From Bacteroidales bacterium (GTDB lineage Bacteria; Bacteroidota; Bacteroidia; Bacteroidales; F082), in assembly GCA_016285355.1 (NCBI GenBank), contig JAEEQP010000015.1, forward strand, positions 1-64,000: a stretch of DNA of 64,000 nt, in the 5' to 3' direction. Positions 25,326-32,790 of this stretch are shown one piece after another. The position numbers and the translations under genes were made by a program. Each line of letters starts with the position of its first letter. The first letter of the stretch is position 1. The notes under the pieces are model-generated. The model saw only the letters and a list, made by a program, of their open reading frames with translations. It was not told the origin of the DNA and did not search any database.

Positions 25326-26144
25326 TTATTTCAAATCAATGAAAGGCACGGAGTTACCTAACATGTATTGGGGCATTTTGCCATCCCATTTCTGCACGGC
25401 CTCGTAGTTCACCAACTTGGGGTTGCTCTCCAAAGCAGCGGCCTTGATGCTCATGGCCTCAGCTTCGGCCTGTGCCTTGATTTTGGTCTGCTTGGCCTGC
25501 TCCTCCACTTGGATAGTCACATTCTTGGCCTTCAGGGCGTTCTGTTCAGCAACTTGCTTTTCCTTGATGGCGGTCTCGAAGTCGTCGTCGAAGTCGATGT
25601 TCGTAATCTGGAATTGGATATTCATGAAATAGTTGCTGTCCAATGTCTGACGCAGCGTTTGCTCGATTTCGCGGCGCACGGCATCACGGTTTTCCACAAT
25701 CTCTGTGGCCGCAAAGTTGCCGAAGCTTTGCTTCATGGACGAACGGATGAACGGCACCACGATGCGGTTGTGGTAGTCGTCGCCGACATTCTTCATCAGC
25801 TTGCTGACGTTCTCGCGCACCAAGTCATAATTAATGGTGTATTCCACCTCCGAAGTCTGCACGTCGCGGGTGTAGCTGTTTTCCTTGCCGTCGAACTTCT
25901 TTTGCTGCACGTTCACGCGCTTGATGGTCTGGATGAAAGGAATCTTCATGTGCAGGCCGTCACCGATGACGTCGTCGCTCATTTTGCCGAAAGTGGCGAG
26001 CACACCGCGTTCCGTTGAGCGGATGGTGTAAAACGAAGAGAAAAGCACTAAAACGGCTAAGAGTGCCAAAGCTACCCAAAGGGCGTAACGTCCCATTTTC
26101 TTGTTGTTGGGATTGATGTTGATGTTGGTGTAAGGCTGGTTCAT
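25326..26144 (-). CDS. SPFH/prohibitin-family membrane protein
   Basis: The 272-aa protein has one N-terminal transmembrane helix (residues ~18-40, YALWVALALLAVLVLFSSF), the SPFH domain (~42-210; RSTERGVLATFGK) and a coiled-coil-forming C-terminal segment rich in Ala, Glu and Lys (~195-245). It is of the HflC/prohibitin type: these form membrane-bound rings that organise microdomains and can control FtsH. No HflK or NfeD partner is adjacent, so the exact subgroup is open. It has its own promoter. Confidence 0.9.
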   Translation of the reverse strand: MNQPYTNININPNNKKMGRYALWVALALLAVLVLFSSFYTIRSTERGVLATFGKMSDDVIGDGLHMKIPFIQTIKRVNVQQKKFDGKENSYTRDVQTSEVEYTINYDLVRENVSKLMKNVGDDYHNRIVVPFIRSSMKQSFGNFAATEIVENRDAVRREIEQTLRQTLDSNYFMNIQFQITNIDFDDDFETAIKEKQVAEQNALKAKNVTIQVEEQAKQTKIKAQAEAEAMSIKAAALESNPKLVNYEAVQKWDGKMPQYMLGNSVPFIDLK

Positions 26145-26174
26145 TTTTCTAATGTTTTGTAATTATTGTTTGGG

Positions 26175-26182
26175 CAAAAATA
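26175..26182 (-). promoter_or_regulatory. -7 box of the SPFH gene
   Basis: The minus strand reads TATTTTTG, 30 bases before the ATG. Confidence 0.4.
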
Positions 26183-26321
26183 CACATTTTTTTGAAATCT
26201 CTGCTATTGGCTCGAAAAGAAATGTTGTAATTCAAAATTATAAGTATTTGAAAGACAAATGTTTGAGATTTCAAAAGTTTGTAATGCCATCCAAGATTGC
26301 TTTTTTAGCCCAAATTTGACA

Positions 26322-26329
26322 TATTTTTG
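26322..26329 (+). promoter_or_regulatory. -7 box of the two-lipoprotein operon
   Basis: TATTTTTG, 27 bases before ATG 26357, with TTG at 26297-26299 upstream (22-base spacing). Confidence 0.4.
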
Positions 26330-26356
26330 CGGTCGAAAACTTTAAATCGCAACACA

Positions 26357-27013
26357 ATGAAAACGGAAAAACGAATTTTCAGAAAAATGAGGATACCTGT
26401 CATCCTTGTGGCCATGACGGTGTTGTTTACGGCTTGCCCACGCAGCAAACCCGCCTACATTGATTTGGGACGCATCCCCGAACAGTATCTGGCCACTGTG
26501 CCTTATCGTAACGGCGACGTGTTCCGTATGCAGCACGAAACAAGTAAGGTCATCATCGACTTTGAGGTGGAACGCCACCGACACAAAACTTCAAGCGAAG
26601 GCTACGGCTCCTTGCCAACACGTTTCGAGCCTGCTCCTGACTATTATTATGAGTACGAAGTGGACATGACTACATGTAAACCCAAGTATCCGGTTTTCGA
26701 CTTGAGCATTTCTTTATCAAATGCTTACATGCTGAATGAAGAGGAGATGCAGTCTTGGTATAAAAAAGCTGACCTCTTTGCTGTCGGCAGTGCAAAAATT
26801 CCCTTTGTCGGCGATGACCATTCTGATTACGAAATTATTGATTCATTGGAGATTAATGGTCATTATTACAAGGATGTCTTCAAGTTGAAAACAGACTATT
26901 ATAATTATGATGACGAATTGATTCATGCCGAAACCATTCTCTACAACTATGAAAACGGTTTTGTGGGAATTGTGATGTCTAACGGTGAAAAATACATGCT
27001 TTATGAAGACTAA
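26357..27013 (+). CDS. Uncharacterised lipoprotein, 218 aa
   Basis: No named family recognised. After a basic start (MKTEKRIFRKMRIPV) the hydrophobic run ends in a lipobox, VLFTAC, giving a lipidated Cys near residue 27. The rest is rich in Tyr and Asp (YYYEYEVD, YYNYDDE) and looks like a beta-rich domain. The ATG was chosen because the only earlier start (TTG at 26327) lies inside the -7 box. It overlaps the next lipoprotein gene by 11 bases, and both have a similar size and end, so they may be distant paralogues. Confidence 0.7.
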   Translation: MKTEKRIFRKMRIPVILVAMTVLFTACPRSKPAYIDLGRIPEQYLATVPYRNGDVFRMQHETSKVIIDFEVERHRHKTSSEGYGSLPTRFEPAPDYYYEYEVDMTTCKPKYPVFDLSISLSNAYMLNEEEMQSWYKKADLFAVGSAKIPFVGDDHSDYEIIDSLEINGHYYKDVFKLKTDYYNYDDELIHAETILYNYENGFVGIVMSNGEKYMLYED

Positions 27014-27641
27014 ATTTTTGATTATCTTGGCTTTGGCCTTTGTGATGGCCTCATGCACGAAGCCAACCAAATCTTACTATGTGCAAGATTCCAACCGCGC
27101 GTGGTTCGCCGACACAGCCAACCTCAAGTTCACCATGCGCGACGACAACGGCGTTTCGCAGTCGTTTTCATTTGCGGATATTGACCAATACATGTCGGAA
27201 CAGGGAAGCTATTTCATGTGTATATATGTGGAAGGCATTGAATACGAGCATGTTTATCAAAGCGGCTTTTCCTCTTTTTCCACGTTGAATATGAGCGTTA
27301 GCTTGACCGCAGACCATCTAGATGACGAGCCGGAAGGCACTGACGATTTCAGGATGGATTTCGGCCCGGCGCATTACACCATGCGCATCGACGGCAATAA
27401 GTTTTATCCGAGGTGTTGCTATGAGTACAGCAATGACAGCGAGATGGAATTCATGGCTGAATACCTCGACAAATACTATGTGCACAATGTGGAATATCAG
27501 GGTGTTATGCACCTCAAATTGGTCGATGTCGCTTATCCTTGGGCGACTAATTTCCCGACGGAAGTCTATTACGCCAAGCATTACGGTCTGATTCAATGCA
27601 CACTTGACGACAAACTGACTTTGTATCGTTTGCCAGATTGA
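27003..27641 (+). CDS. Uncharacterised lipoprotein, 212 aa
   Basis: No named family recognised. The signal reads MKTKFLIILALAFVMASC, with the lipobox MASC giving the acylated Cys at about residue 18. The body is beta-rich and tyrosine-rich (SEQGSYFMCIYVEGIEYEH) with a mid-protein Cys pair (PRCCYEY). The ATG at 27003 sits inside the end of the upstream lipoprotein gene, implying coupling. The partner gene has the same layout. Confidence 0.7.
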   Translation: MKTKFLIILALAFVMASCTKPTKSYYVQDSNRAWFADTANLKFTMRDDNGVSQSFSFADIDQYMSEQGSYFMCIYVEGIEYEHVYQSGFSSFSTLNMSVSLTADHLDDEPEGTDDFRMDFGPAHYTMRIDGNKFYPRCCYEYSNDSEMEFMAEYLDKYYVHNVEYQGVMHLKLVDVAYPWATNFPTEVYYAKHYGLIQCTLDDKLTLYRLPD

Positions 27642-27647
27642 TTTTAA

Positions 27648-27741
27648 AACACGAATTATCAGAAATTTATCAAAAATTCTCAGAAATTCTCAGAAATTAT
27701 TATTTTTGATAATTTGTGTACAATTCATGGAAATTCGTGTT
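27648..27741. repeat. Nested palindromes and short direct repeats between lipoprotein and GT4 genes
   Basis: Outer arms are AACACGAATT (27648-27657) and AATTCGTGTT (27732-27741), both perfect. Inner arms are TTATCAAAAAT (27667-27677) and ATTTTTGATAA (27702-27712). The loop holds the direct repeat aattctcagaaattctcaga. Likely a small dispersed element; AACACGAATT-type units are common between genes in this phylum. Confidence 0.65.
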
Positions 27742-27749
27742 AAAAACCC

Positions 27750-27777
27750 AGCGGAGCGGAAAACTCCGCTTTTTTTC
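27750..27777 (+). terminator. Intrinsic terminator
   Basis: AGCGGAG (27750-27756) pairs with CTCCGCT (27764-27770) and is followed by a T run to about 27776. It ends the lipoprotein operon. Confidence 0.65.
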
Positions 27778-27797
27778 TATCGTGTCGGATTTTTGTG

Positions 27798-27805
27798 TAT
27801 CTTTG
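27798..27805 (+). promoter_or_regulatory. -7 box of the GT4-purD-rnhB run
   Basis: TATCTTTG, 29 bases before ATG 27835. No clear -33 element at the usual spacing. Confidence 0.4.
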
Positions 27806-27834
27806 CCTTTCAAAAATTCGCGCATTATCGAATC

Positions 27835-28959
27835 ATGAAAATTGCAGTCAATACGCGTTTGTTGCTGAAAGACAGGTTGGAAGGCATCGGGTGGGTGGCA
27901 TACGAAACCTTGCGCCGCATGGTGAAAGACCATCCCGAAGTGGAGTTCTACTTCATCTTCGACCGCGAGCCCGACCCGATGTTTCTCTTCGCCGACAACG
28001 TGAAACCCATAGTGCTGTTCCCTCAGGCGCGGCATCCTTTTCTCTTTATCTGGTTTTTCGAGTTTTCCTTGGTCAAGGCGTTGAAGAAAATCCAGCCCGA
28101 TTTGTTCTTCTCTCCCGACGGATATCTGAGCCTTCGCTCTGATGTGCCGCAAGTGACTCAGTTCCATGACCTTAATTTCGAGCATTTCCCAAAAGACATG
28201 CCGAAAATTCACCTTTGGCACTACAAGACCTTTTTCCCGCGTTTTGCCCGCAAAGCCAAGCGTATCGTGACGGTTTCAGAGTTTTCGAAACAGGACATTG
28301 TGGATTGCTACGGCATTGAACCTGAGAAGATTGACGTAGCCTATAACGGTGTGAATGAGAAGTTTGCACCGATTTCCGAGGAGGAACAAGAGGCCGTCCG
28401 CGCCAAATACACCGATGGAAATCCTTATTTCATGTTTGTCGGCTCGCTGCATCCGCGCAAGAACTTGGCGAGACTGTTCACGGCCTTCGATTTGTTCAAA
28501 AGCCAAACGCCGTCCAATGTCAAGTTGCTGATTGTAGGGGAGAAGCGTTGGTGGTCGGAACCGATTGAGAAGGCTTACAGCCAGATGCGTTTCAAGGATG
28601 AGGTGGTCTTTGCCGGACGGTTGAGTGCCGAAAAACTTCACGAGGTGACGGCGGCGGCCTTGGCCTCGGTGTATGTGTCTTATTTTGAGGGCTTTGGCAT
28701 CCCGATTTTGGAGGCGTTCAAGTGCGAGACGCCTGTCATCACTTCTAATGTGACCTCCATGCCCGAGGTGGCCGACGATGCGGCACTTTTGGTGGATCCG
28801 TTCAGCGAGGCCTCTATCGCCGAAGGCATGACAGAGATGTTGGATGAGAACGTCCGCGAGGCATTGATTGAAAAAGGTATCGAACGTGCCAAGGACTTTT
28901 CTTGGGACAAGGCTGCCGAAGGCATTTGGAATTGTCTAATGAAAGCATTAAAAGAATAG
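27835..28959 (+). CDS. Family 4 glycosyltransferase
   Basis: The 374-aa protein is a GT-B retaining enzyme. N-terminal domain begins MKIAVNTRLLLKDRLEGIGW; the C-terminal domain has FVGSLHPRKNL (~199-209) and the EX7E-type region FEGFGIPILEAFKC (~283-296). It transfers a sugar from a nucleotide donor to a surface glycan; donor and acceptor are unknown. ATG at 27835 gives the normal GT4 start; the longer reading upstream includes the terminator and -7 box. It starts a run with purD, DUF6427, rnhB and later genes. Confidence 0.9.
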   Translation: MKIAVNTRLLLKDRLEGIGWVAYETLRRMVKDHPEVEFYFIFDREPDPMFLFADNVKPIVLFPQARHPFLFIWFFEFSLVKALKKIQPDLFFSPDGYLSLRSDVPQVTQFHDLNFEHFPKDMPKIHLWHYKTFFPRFARKAKRIVTVSEFSKQDIVDCYGIEPEKIDVAYNGVNEKFAPISEEEQEAVRAKYTDGNPYFMFVGSLHPRKNLARLFTAFDLFKSQTPSNVKLLIVGEKRWWSEPIEKAYSQMRFKDEVVFAGRLSAEKLHEVTAAALASVYVSYFEGFGIPILEAFKCETPVITSNVTSMPEVADDAALLVDPFSEASIAEGMTEMLDENVREALIEKGIERAKDFSWDKAAEGIWNCLMKALKE

Positions 28960-28962
28960 AAT

Positions 28963-30333
28963 ATGGAAAGAATCATAATGTATCCCACTGACAATGAGAA
29001 AGAAGCAGTGGATTGGAAAGAACTCCAAGGACAGCATATCACTGCGGTAAAACGCAACATTTTGGTATTAGGCTCAGGTGGTCGCGAACATGCCTTGGCG
29101 TGGAAGCTGGCCCAAAGTGAAGGAGCCCATGTCTTCATCGCGCCTGGCAATGCCGGAACGGCTCAAGTGGGTGTGAATGTCAACATAAAACCCTCTGATT
29201 TTGAAGCGGTAAAGGAATTCTGCTTGAAACAAGAAATTAACCTTGTTGTAGTCGGTCCAGAGCAGCCTTTAGTGGACGGCATCGTCGATTTCTTCAAAGG
29301 CGACGAGGCATTGAAGTCGGTGAAAATCATCGGTCCTGACAAGCGTGGCGCACAGTTGGAAGGCAGCAAAGCCTTTGCCAAGGACTTCATGGAAAAGTAT
29401 GGCGTGCCGACGGCGAAATGCTTCAAGATCAATAAGGACAACCTTAACGAGGGCTATAAGTTCCTTGAAAGCGTGAAAGCCCCATACGTGCTGAAAGCCG
29501 ATGGTCTTGCTGCAGGTAAGGGCGTGTTGATTCTCAATGACTTGTTGGAAGCCAAGGATGAATTAGGCAAAATGCTCGACGGCAAATTCGGTGCAGCTTC
29601 GGCGACTGTGGTCATCGAGGAGTTCCTGAAAGGTATAGAAGTCTCTGTCTTTGTGTTGACCGATGGTGAACATTATGTTTTGTTGCCTGAGGCCAAGGAC
29701 TACAAGCGCATCGGCGACGGCGACCAAGGCTTGAACACAGGCGGCATGGGAGCCGTTTCACCTGTTCCGTTCTGCACACCTGAGTTTTTGGATAGGGTGG
29801 AAGAACGCATTGTAAAACCGACTTTGAAGGGCTTGAAAGCCGAAGGTATCGACTATAAGGGCTTCATTTTCTTGGGCTTGATGAACGATGGCGGCAATCC
29901 TTACGTTATCGAGTACAACGTTCGCATGGGCGACCCAGAGACTGAGGCCGTAATGACCCGCATTGAGGGTGATTTTGCCGACTTATTGGATGCCTGCGCT
30001 GATGGCCGCTTAAATGAAGTGCATTATGCCAAGTGTGAAAAGACTGCGGTCACTGTGATGATGGTCTCTGGCGGCTATCCCGAATCTTACAAGAAAGGCA
30101 TGATAATGAGCGGATTGGACAATTTGAAGGATGTGGTGGCTTTCCATGCTGGTACGGCCTTTGATGCAGAAAAACAAGTGGTTACGGCGGGCGGGCGCGT
30201 CATTGCGGTGACGGCGCATGGTGATTCGATTGAAGAGGCGAGAGGCATCGCTTATCGCGAGGTAGAGAGGATTCATTTCGAGGGTGTCAACTATCGCCAC
30301 GACATTGGACTTGACTTGATGAGAATGCAATGA
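28963..30333 (+). CDS. purD: Phosphoribosylamine--glycine ligase
   Basis: GARS catalyses ligation of glycine to phosphoribosylamine with ATP, step two of purine synthesis. Domain N: NILVLGSGGREHALAWKLA (~32-50); ATP-grasp region: KADGLAAGKGV (~178-188) and EEFLKGIEVSVF (~219-230); NTGGMGAVSP (~258-267). With the ATG at 28963 it has a ~31-residue N-terminal extension (MERIIMYPTDNEKEAVDWKE) not seen in typical PurD of ~425 aa. No ATG, GTG or TTG was seen nearer NILVLGSGG, so the extension looks real. Confidence 0.95.
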   Translation: MERIIMYPTDNEKEAVDWKELQGQHITAVKRNILVLGSGGREHALAWKLAQSEGAHVFIAPGNAGTAQVGVNVNIKPSDFEAVKEFCLKQEINLVVVGPEQPLVDGIVDFFKGDEALKSVKIIGPDKRGAQLEGSKAFAKDFMEKYGVPTAKCFKINKDNLNEGYKFLESVKAPYVLKADGLAAGKGVLILNDLLEAKDELGKMLDGKFGAASATVVIEEFLKGIEVSVFVLTDGEHYVLLPEAKDYKRIGDGDQGLNTGGMGAVSPVPFCTPEFLDRVEERIVKPTLKGLKAEGIDYKGFIFLGLMNDGGNPYVIEYNVRMGDPETEAVMTRIEGDFADLLDACADGRLNEVHYAKCEKTAVTVMMVSGGYPESYKKGMIMSGLDNLKDVVAFHAGTAFDAEKQVVTAGGRVIAVTAHGDSIEEARGIAYREVERIHFEGVNYRHDIGLDLMRMQ

Positions 30334-31313
30334 TTAAGTTTTTCAGACAGAGCTATGCCATTCAGTATGTGGTGATTGCGTTGATGGCGATTGCCCTGTG
30401 GATACCTGCCTTTGCGTCGGGGAAGATGACCATGGGCTTGGAAAGCCCTGTGACTCCCATCTTCAATGTGATTGACGAACTGCTCGATTTTTCACATATA
30501 GCCCAACATGCTTTGGCTTTTTTGCTGTTGGCCTTTGAAGCCTTGATTTTCAATGCAATCATGGTGAAAAGCCAGATTGTGGGCAAGGTGAGTACTATGG
30601 GGGCCTTCGTTTTCGTTTTGCTGATGAGTCTGACGAGGACGCAGACCAATTTCTATCCCTTTGTCTTGTCGGTGCCCTTTATTTTGCTTGCTATGGACAG
30701 GCTGTTTGAGATTTATTTGATGCCCAATTCCGAATTGAATTTGCTGAAAGTCGGGATATATGTTGCTCTTGCCTCCATGTGTTATTTTCCTTCTATCGTT
30801 CTGATTTTGTGGGTGATTATTGTCCTCCCCATCGCAAAGAAAGGCTCGTTGAGGTTGCAAATCATACCGCTGTTAGGCTTTTTGGCTGTTTATTTCTTTT
30901 ATTTTGTCGGCATTTTCCTGTTCAGCAACTTGCAAACGGTGTGGAATGGCTACGGCGATTATTTCCGTTCTTTCCGTTTGTTGGTAACAGGTTTCAACCT
31001 GAAAACCATAGCGTTATTGGTCATGTTGATTGTCCCGACCATTTTCTTGATTTTTGGTAGCAACAATACAAATTTGGAAAAAACGGTGGCCGTGCGGACC
31101 AAGATTTCCATGGTGACCATCATGCTCTTCTTTGCACTGTTCCTGCTGTTTGTAGGCAGCAATGTCTTGATGAACGGCTTGATTTTCATTGTGTTGTCTG
31201 TCCTCGTAGCTTACGCATTCTCCTATATCAGCAATACGGGCTGGGCCAATTTGTTTTTGACCTTGTTTATGATGTTGGTATTTGCTAATCAGTACTATTT
31301 TAAATGGTTGTAA
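30330..31313 (+). CDS. DUF6427-like polytopic membrane protein
   Basis: The 327-aa protein is almost all hydrophobic, with ~8-9 transmembrane segments and no signal peptide. Bacteroidota have a DUF6427 membrane family of this type next to purD and rnhB; the assignment is by this recall. It overlaps the purD stop by four bases (ATGA), so the genes are probably co-translated. Function unknown. Confidence 0.7.
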   Translation: MIKFFRQSYAIQYVVIALMAIALWIPAFASGKMTMGLESPVTPIFNVIDELLDFSHIAQHALAFLLLAFEALIFNAIMVKSQIVGKVSTMGAFVFVLLMSLTRTQTNFYPFVLSVPFILLAMDRLFEIYLMPNSELNLLKVGIYVALASMCYFPSIVLILWVIIVLPIAKKGSLRLQIIPLLGFLAVYFFYFVGIFLFSNLQTVWNGYGDYFRSFRLLVTGFNLKTIALLVMLIVPTIFLIFGSNNTNLEKTVAVRTKISMVTIMLFFALFLLFVGSNVLMNGLIFIVLSVLVAYAFSYISNTGWANLFLTLFMMLVFANQYYFKWL

Positions 31314-31316
31314 ATC

Positions 31317-31913
31317 ATGGCGTTGCTTTCACATTATTCGGATTGGGTTGAAGCGGGATGCGACGAGGCCGGAAGAGGATGCTTAGCGGGTCCTGTGGTG
31401 GCCGCAGCCGTCATCCTAAACAAAGACAAGGATTATCTGGAATTGAATGACTCAAAGCAACTTACGGAGAAGAAAAGGATGTTGTTGCGGGATTTGGTGA
31501 TGCAGGAGGCTTTGTCGTATGGCATTGGAGTCGTGTCACCGCAGGAGATTGACAAAATCAACATTCTAAATGCATCATTCTTAGCGATGCACAGGGCTTT
31601 GGATCAACTGAAACTTCAACCCGAACTTTTATTGATTGACGGTAACCGCTTCAATCCTTATAAAAAGGTGAAGCACGTCTGCATCGTGGGGGGAGATGCC
31701 AAATACCAGTCGATTGCGGCGGCTTCCATTTTGGCCAAGACCACACGAGACATGATGATGCAGGAGTACGACAAACAGTATCCCCAATACAACTGGAAGA
31801 AAAACAAGGGTTATCCTACCTTGGAACACAAGCAAGCCATCGCCGATCATGGAACCACGCCTTTGCATCGCATGACTTTCAATATGGCAATTCAGTTGAA
31901 GTTGGATATTTGA
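31317..31913 (+). CDS. rnhB: Ribonuclease HII
   Basis: The 198-aa protein removes ribonucleotides embedded in DNA and RNA in RNA-DNA hybrids. The catalytic DEAGRG motif lies at ~16-21; LLIDGN (~104-109) and the metal-binding D in [19 protein letters not shown] (~121-139) also fit. Length is normal. It starts three bases after the DUF6427-like gene. Confidence 0.95.
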   Translation: MALLSHYSDWVEAGCDEAGRGCLAGPVVAAAVILNKDKDYLELNDSKQLTEKKRMLLRDLVMQEALSYGIGVVSPQEIDKINILNASFLAMHRALDQLKLQPELLLIDGNRFNPYKKVKHVCIVGGDAKYQSIAAASILAKTTRDMMMQEYDKQYPQYNWKKNKGYPTLEHKQAIADHGTTPLHRMTFNMAIQLKLDI

Positions 31914-31936
31914 TAACGAATTACAACTAAAGGAAA

Positions 31937-32782
31937 ATGAAAAAGATAATCCATATTGCTTTTGTGTTTGTTTTGGCGTTTTCGGCCTTATTGGCGCAAG
32001 CGCAAACTGATGCGATGTCGGATTATTGGAAAGACACGGATTTCAGCGACACCACTTTGATTCTCTCCAAAGCGTTTACAGATCAATTGGTCGGATTCTT
32101 TTATTCTTTTACTGATGGCGACGAGCAACGCTTTGACAGTCTGTCGATTGCAGGCTTGAGCTATGTCCTTGATAAGGCTAAGGTCAACATGAGAGTGTAT
32201 GAGTTTGTGCTCGAGTTTGCCTTGAATGGCTATTCTGCAATGGGAAGAGACCGAGTGACGGATTATCTTTTGAACTATCCGAAACTTGCTGAGGGTGAGA
32301 TTTCAATGGAAGAAGGCCTTCGTCTCGATTCCATCACTGAGCCATATCAGAAGGTGAAGGTCGGGGCGAAAGTGCCTGATTTTTCGGGCGTTGCCATTGA
32401 CGGAAAACCTTATCATTTGTATGATTCAAAGGCGCAACATATCATTGTGGTCTTTTGGTCGACGGACTGCGAGTATTGCCATGATTTCTTGGTGCAGATG
32501 CGCAAAAACTTAGATTTAAAGTCTGATTTTGAATTGGTTACCTTTGCATTGGCGGAAGATAAGGACGCTGTGACTCAAACGGTAAAAAAAATGCGTCTGC
32601 CAGGATACCATTTTTATGATGATTTGCGTTGGGAAGGAAAGGCCTTTTTGGATTTCCATGTCACTTCCACGCCGACCGTCTTTTTGGTGGATGCCGATAA
32701 GACCATCGTCTGCAAGCCATACGATTGGGAAGAGTTGAAGAATTGGTTAAGAAAAAAAACAAATAAATCGATTGAAAAATAA
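31937..32782 (+). CDS. Periplasmic thioredoxin-like protein (TlpA/DUF5106 type)
   Basis: The 281-aa protein has a signal peptide (MKKIIHIAFVFVLAFSALLAQAQ), an N-terminal helical region (~30-130) and a C-terminal thioredoxin fold with the redox motif CEYC (~180-183) and cis-Pro loop STPTVFL (~246-252). Bacteroidota have many such TlpA-like reductases acting on envelope thiols. The next gene, an exported GH3/beta-lactamase, starts eight bases later. Confidence 0.85.
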   Translation: MKKIIHIAFVFVLAFSALLAQAQTDAMSDYWKDTDFSDTTLILSKAFTDQLVGFFYSFTDGDEQRFDSLSIAGLSYVLDKAKVNMRVYEFVLEFALNGYSAMGRDRVTDYLLNYPKLAEGEISMEEGLRLDSITEPYQKVKVGAKVPDFSGVAIDGKPYHLYDSKAQHIIVVFWSTDCEYCHDFLVQMRKNLDLKSDFELVTFALAEDKDAVTQTVKKMRLPGYHFYDDLRWEGKAFLDFHVTSTPTVFLVDADKTIVCKPYDWEELKNWLRKKTNKSIEK

Positions 32783-32790
32783 ATAGTTAT

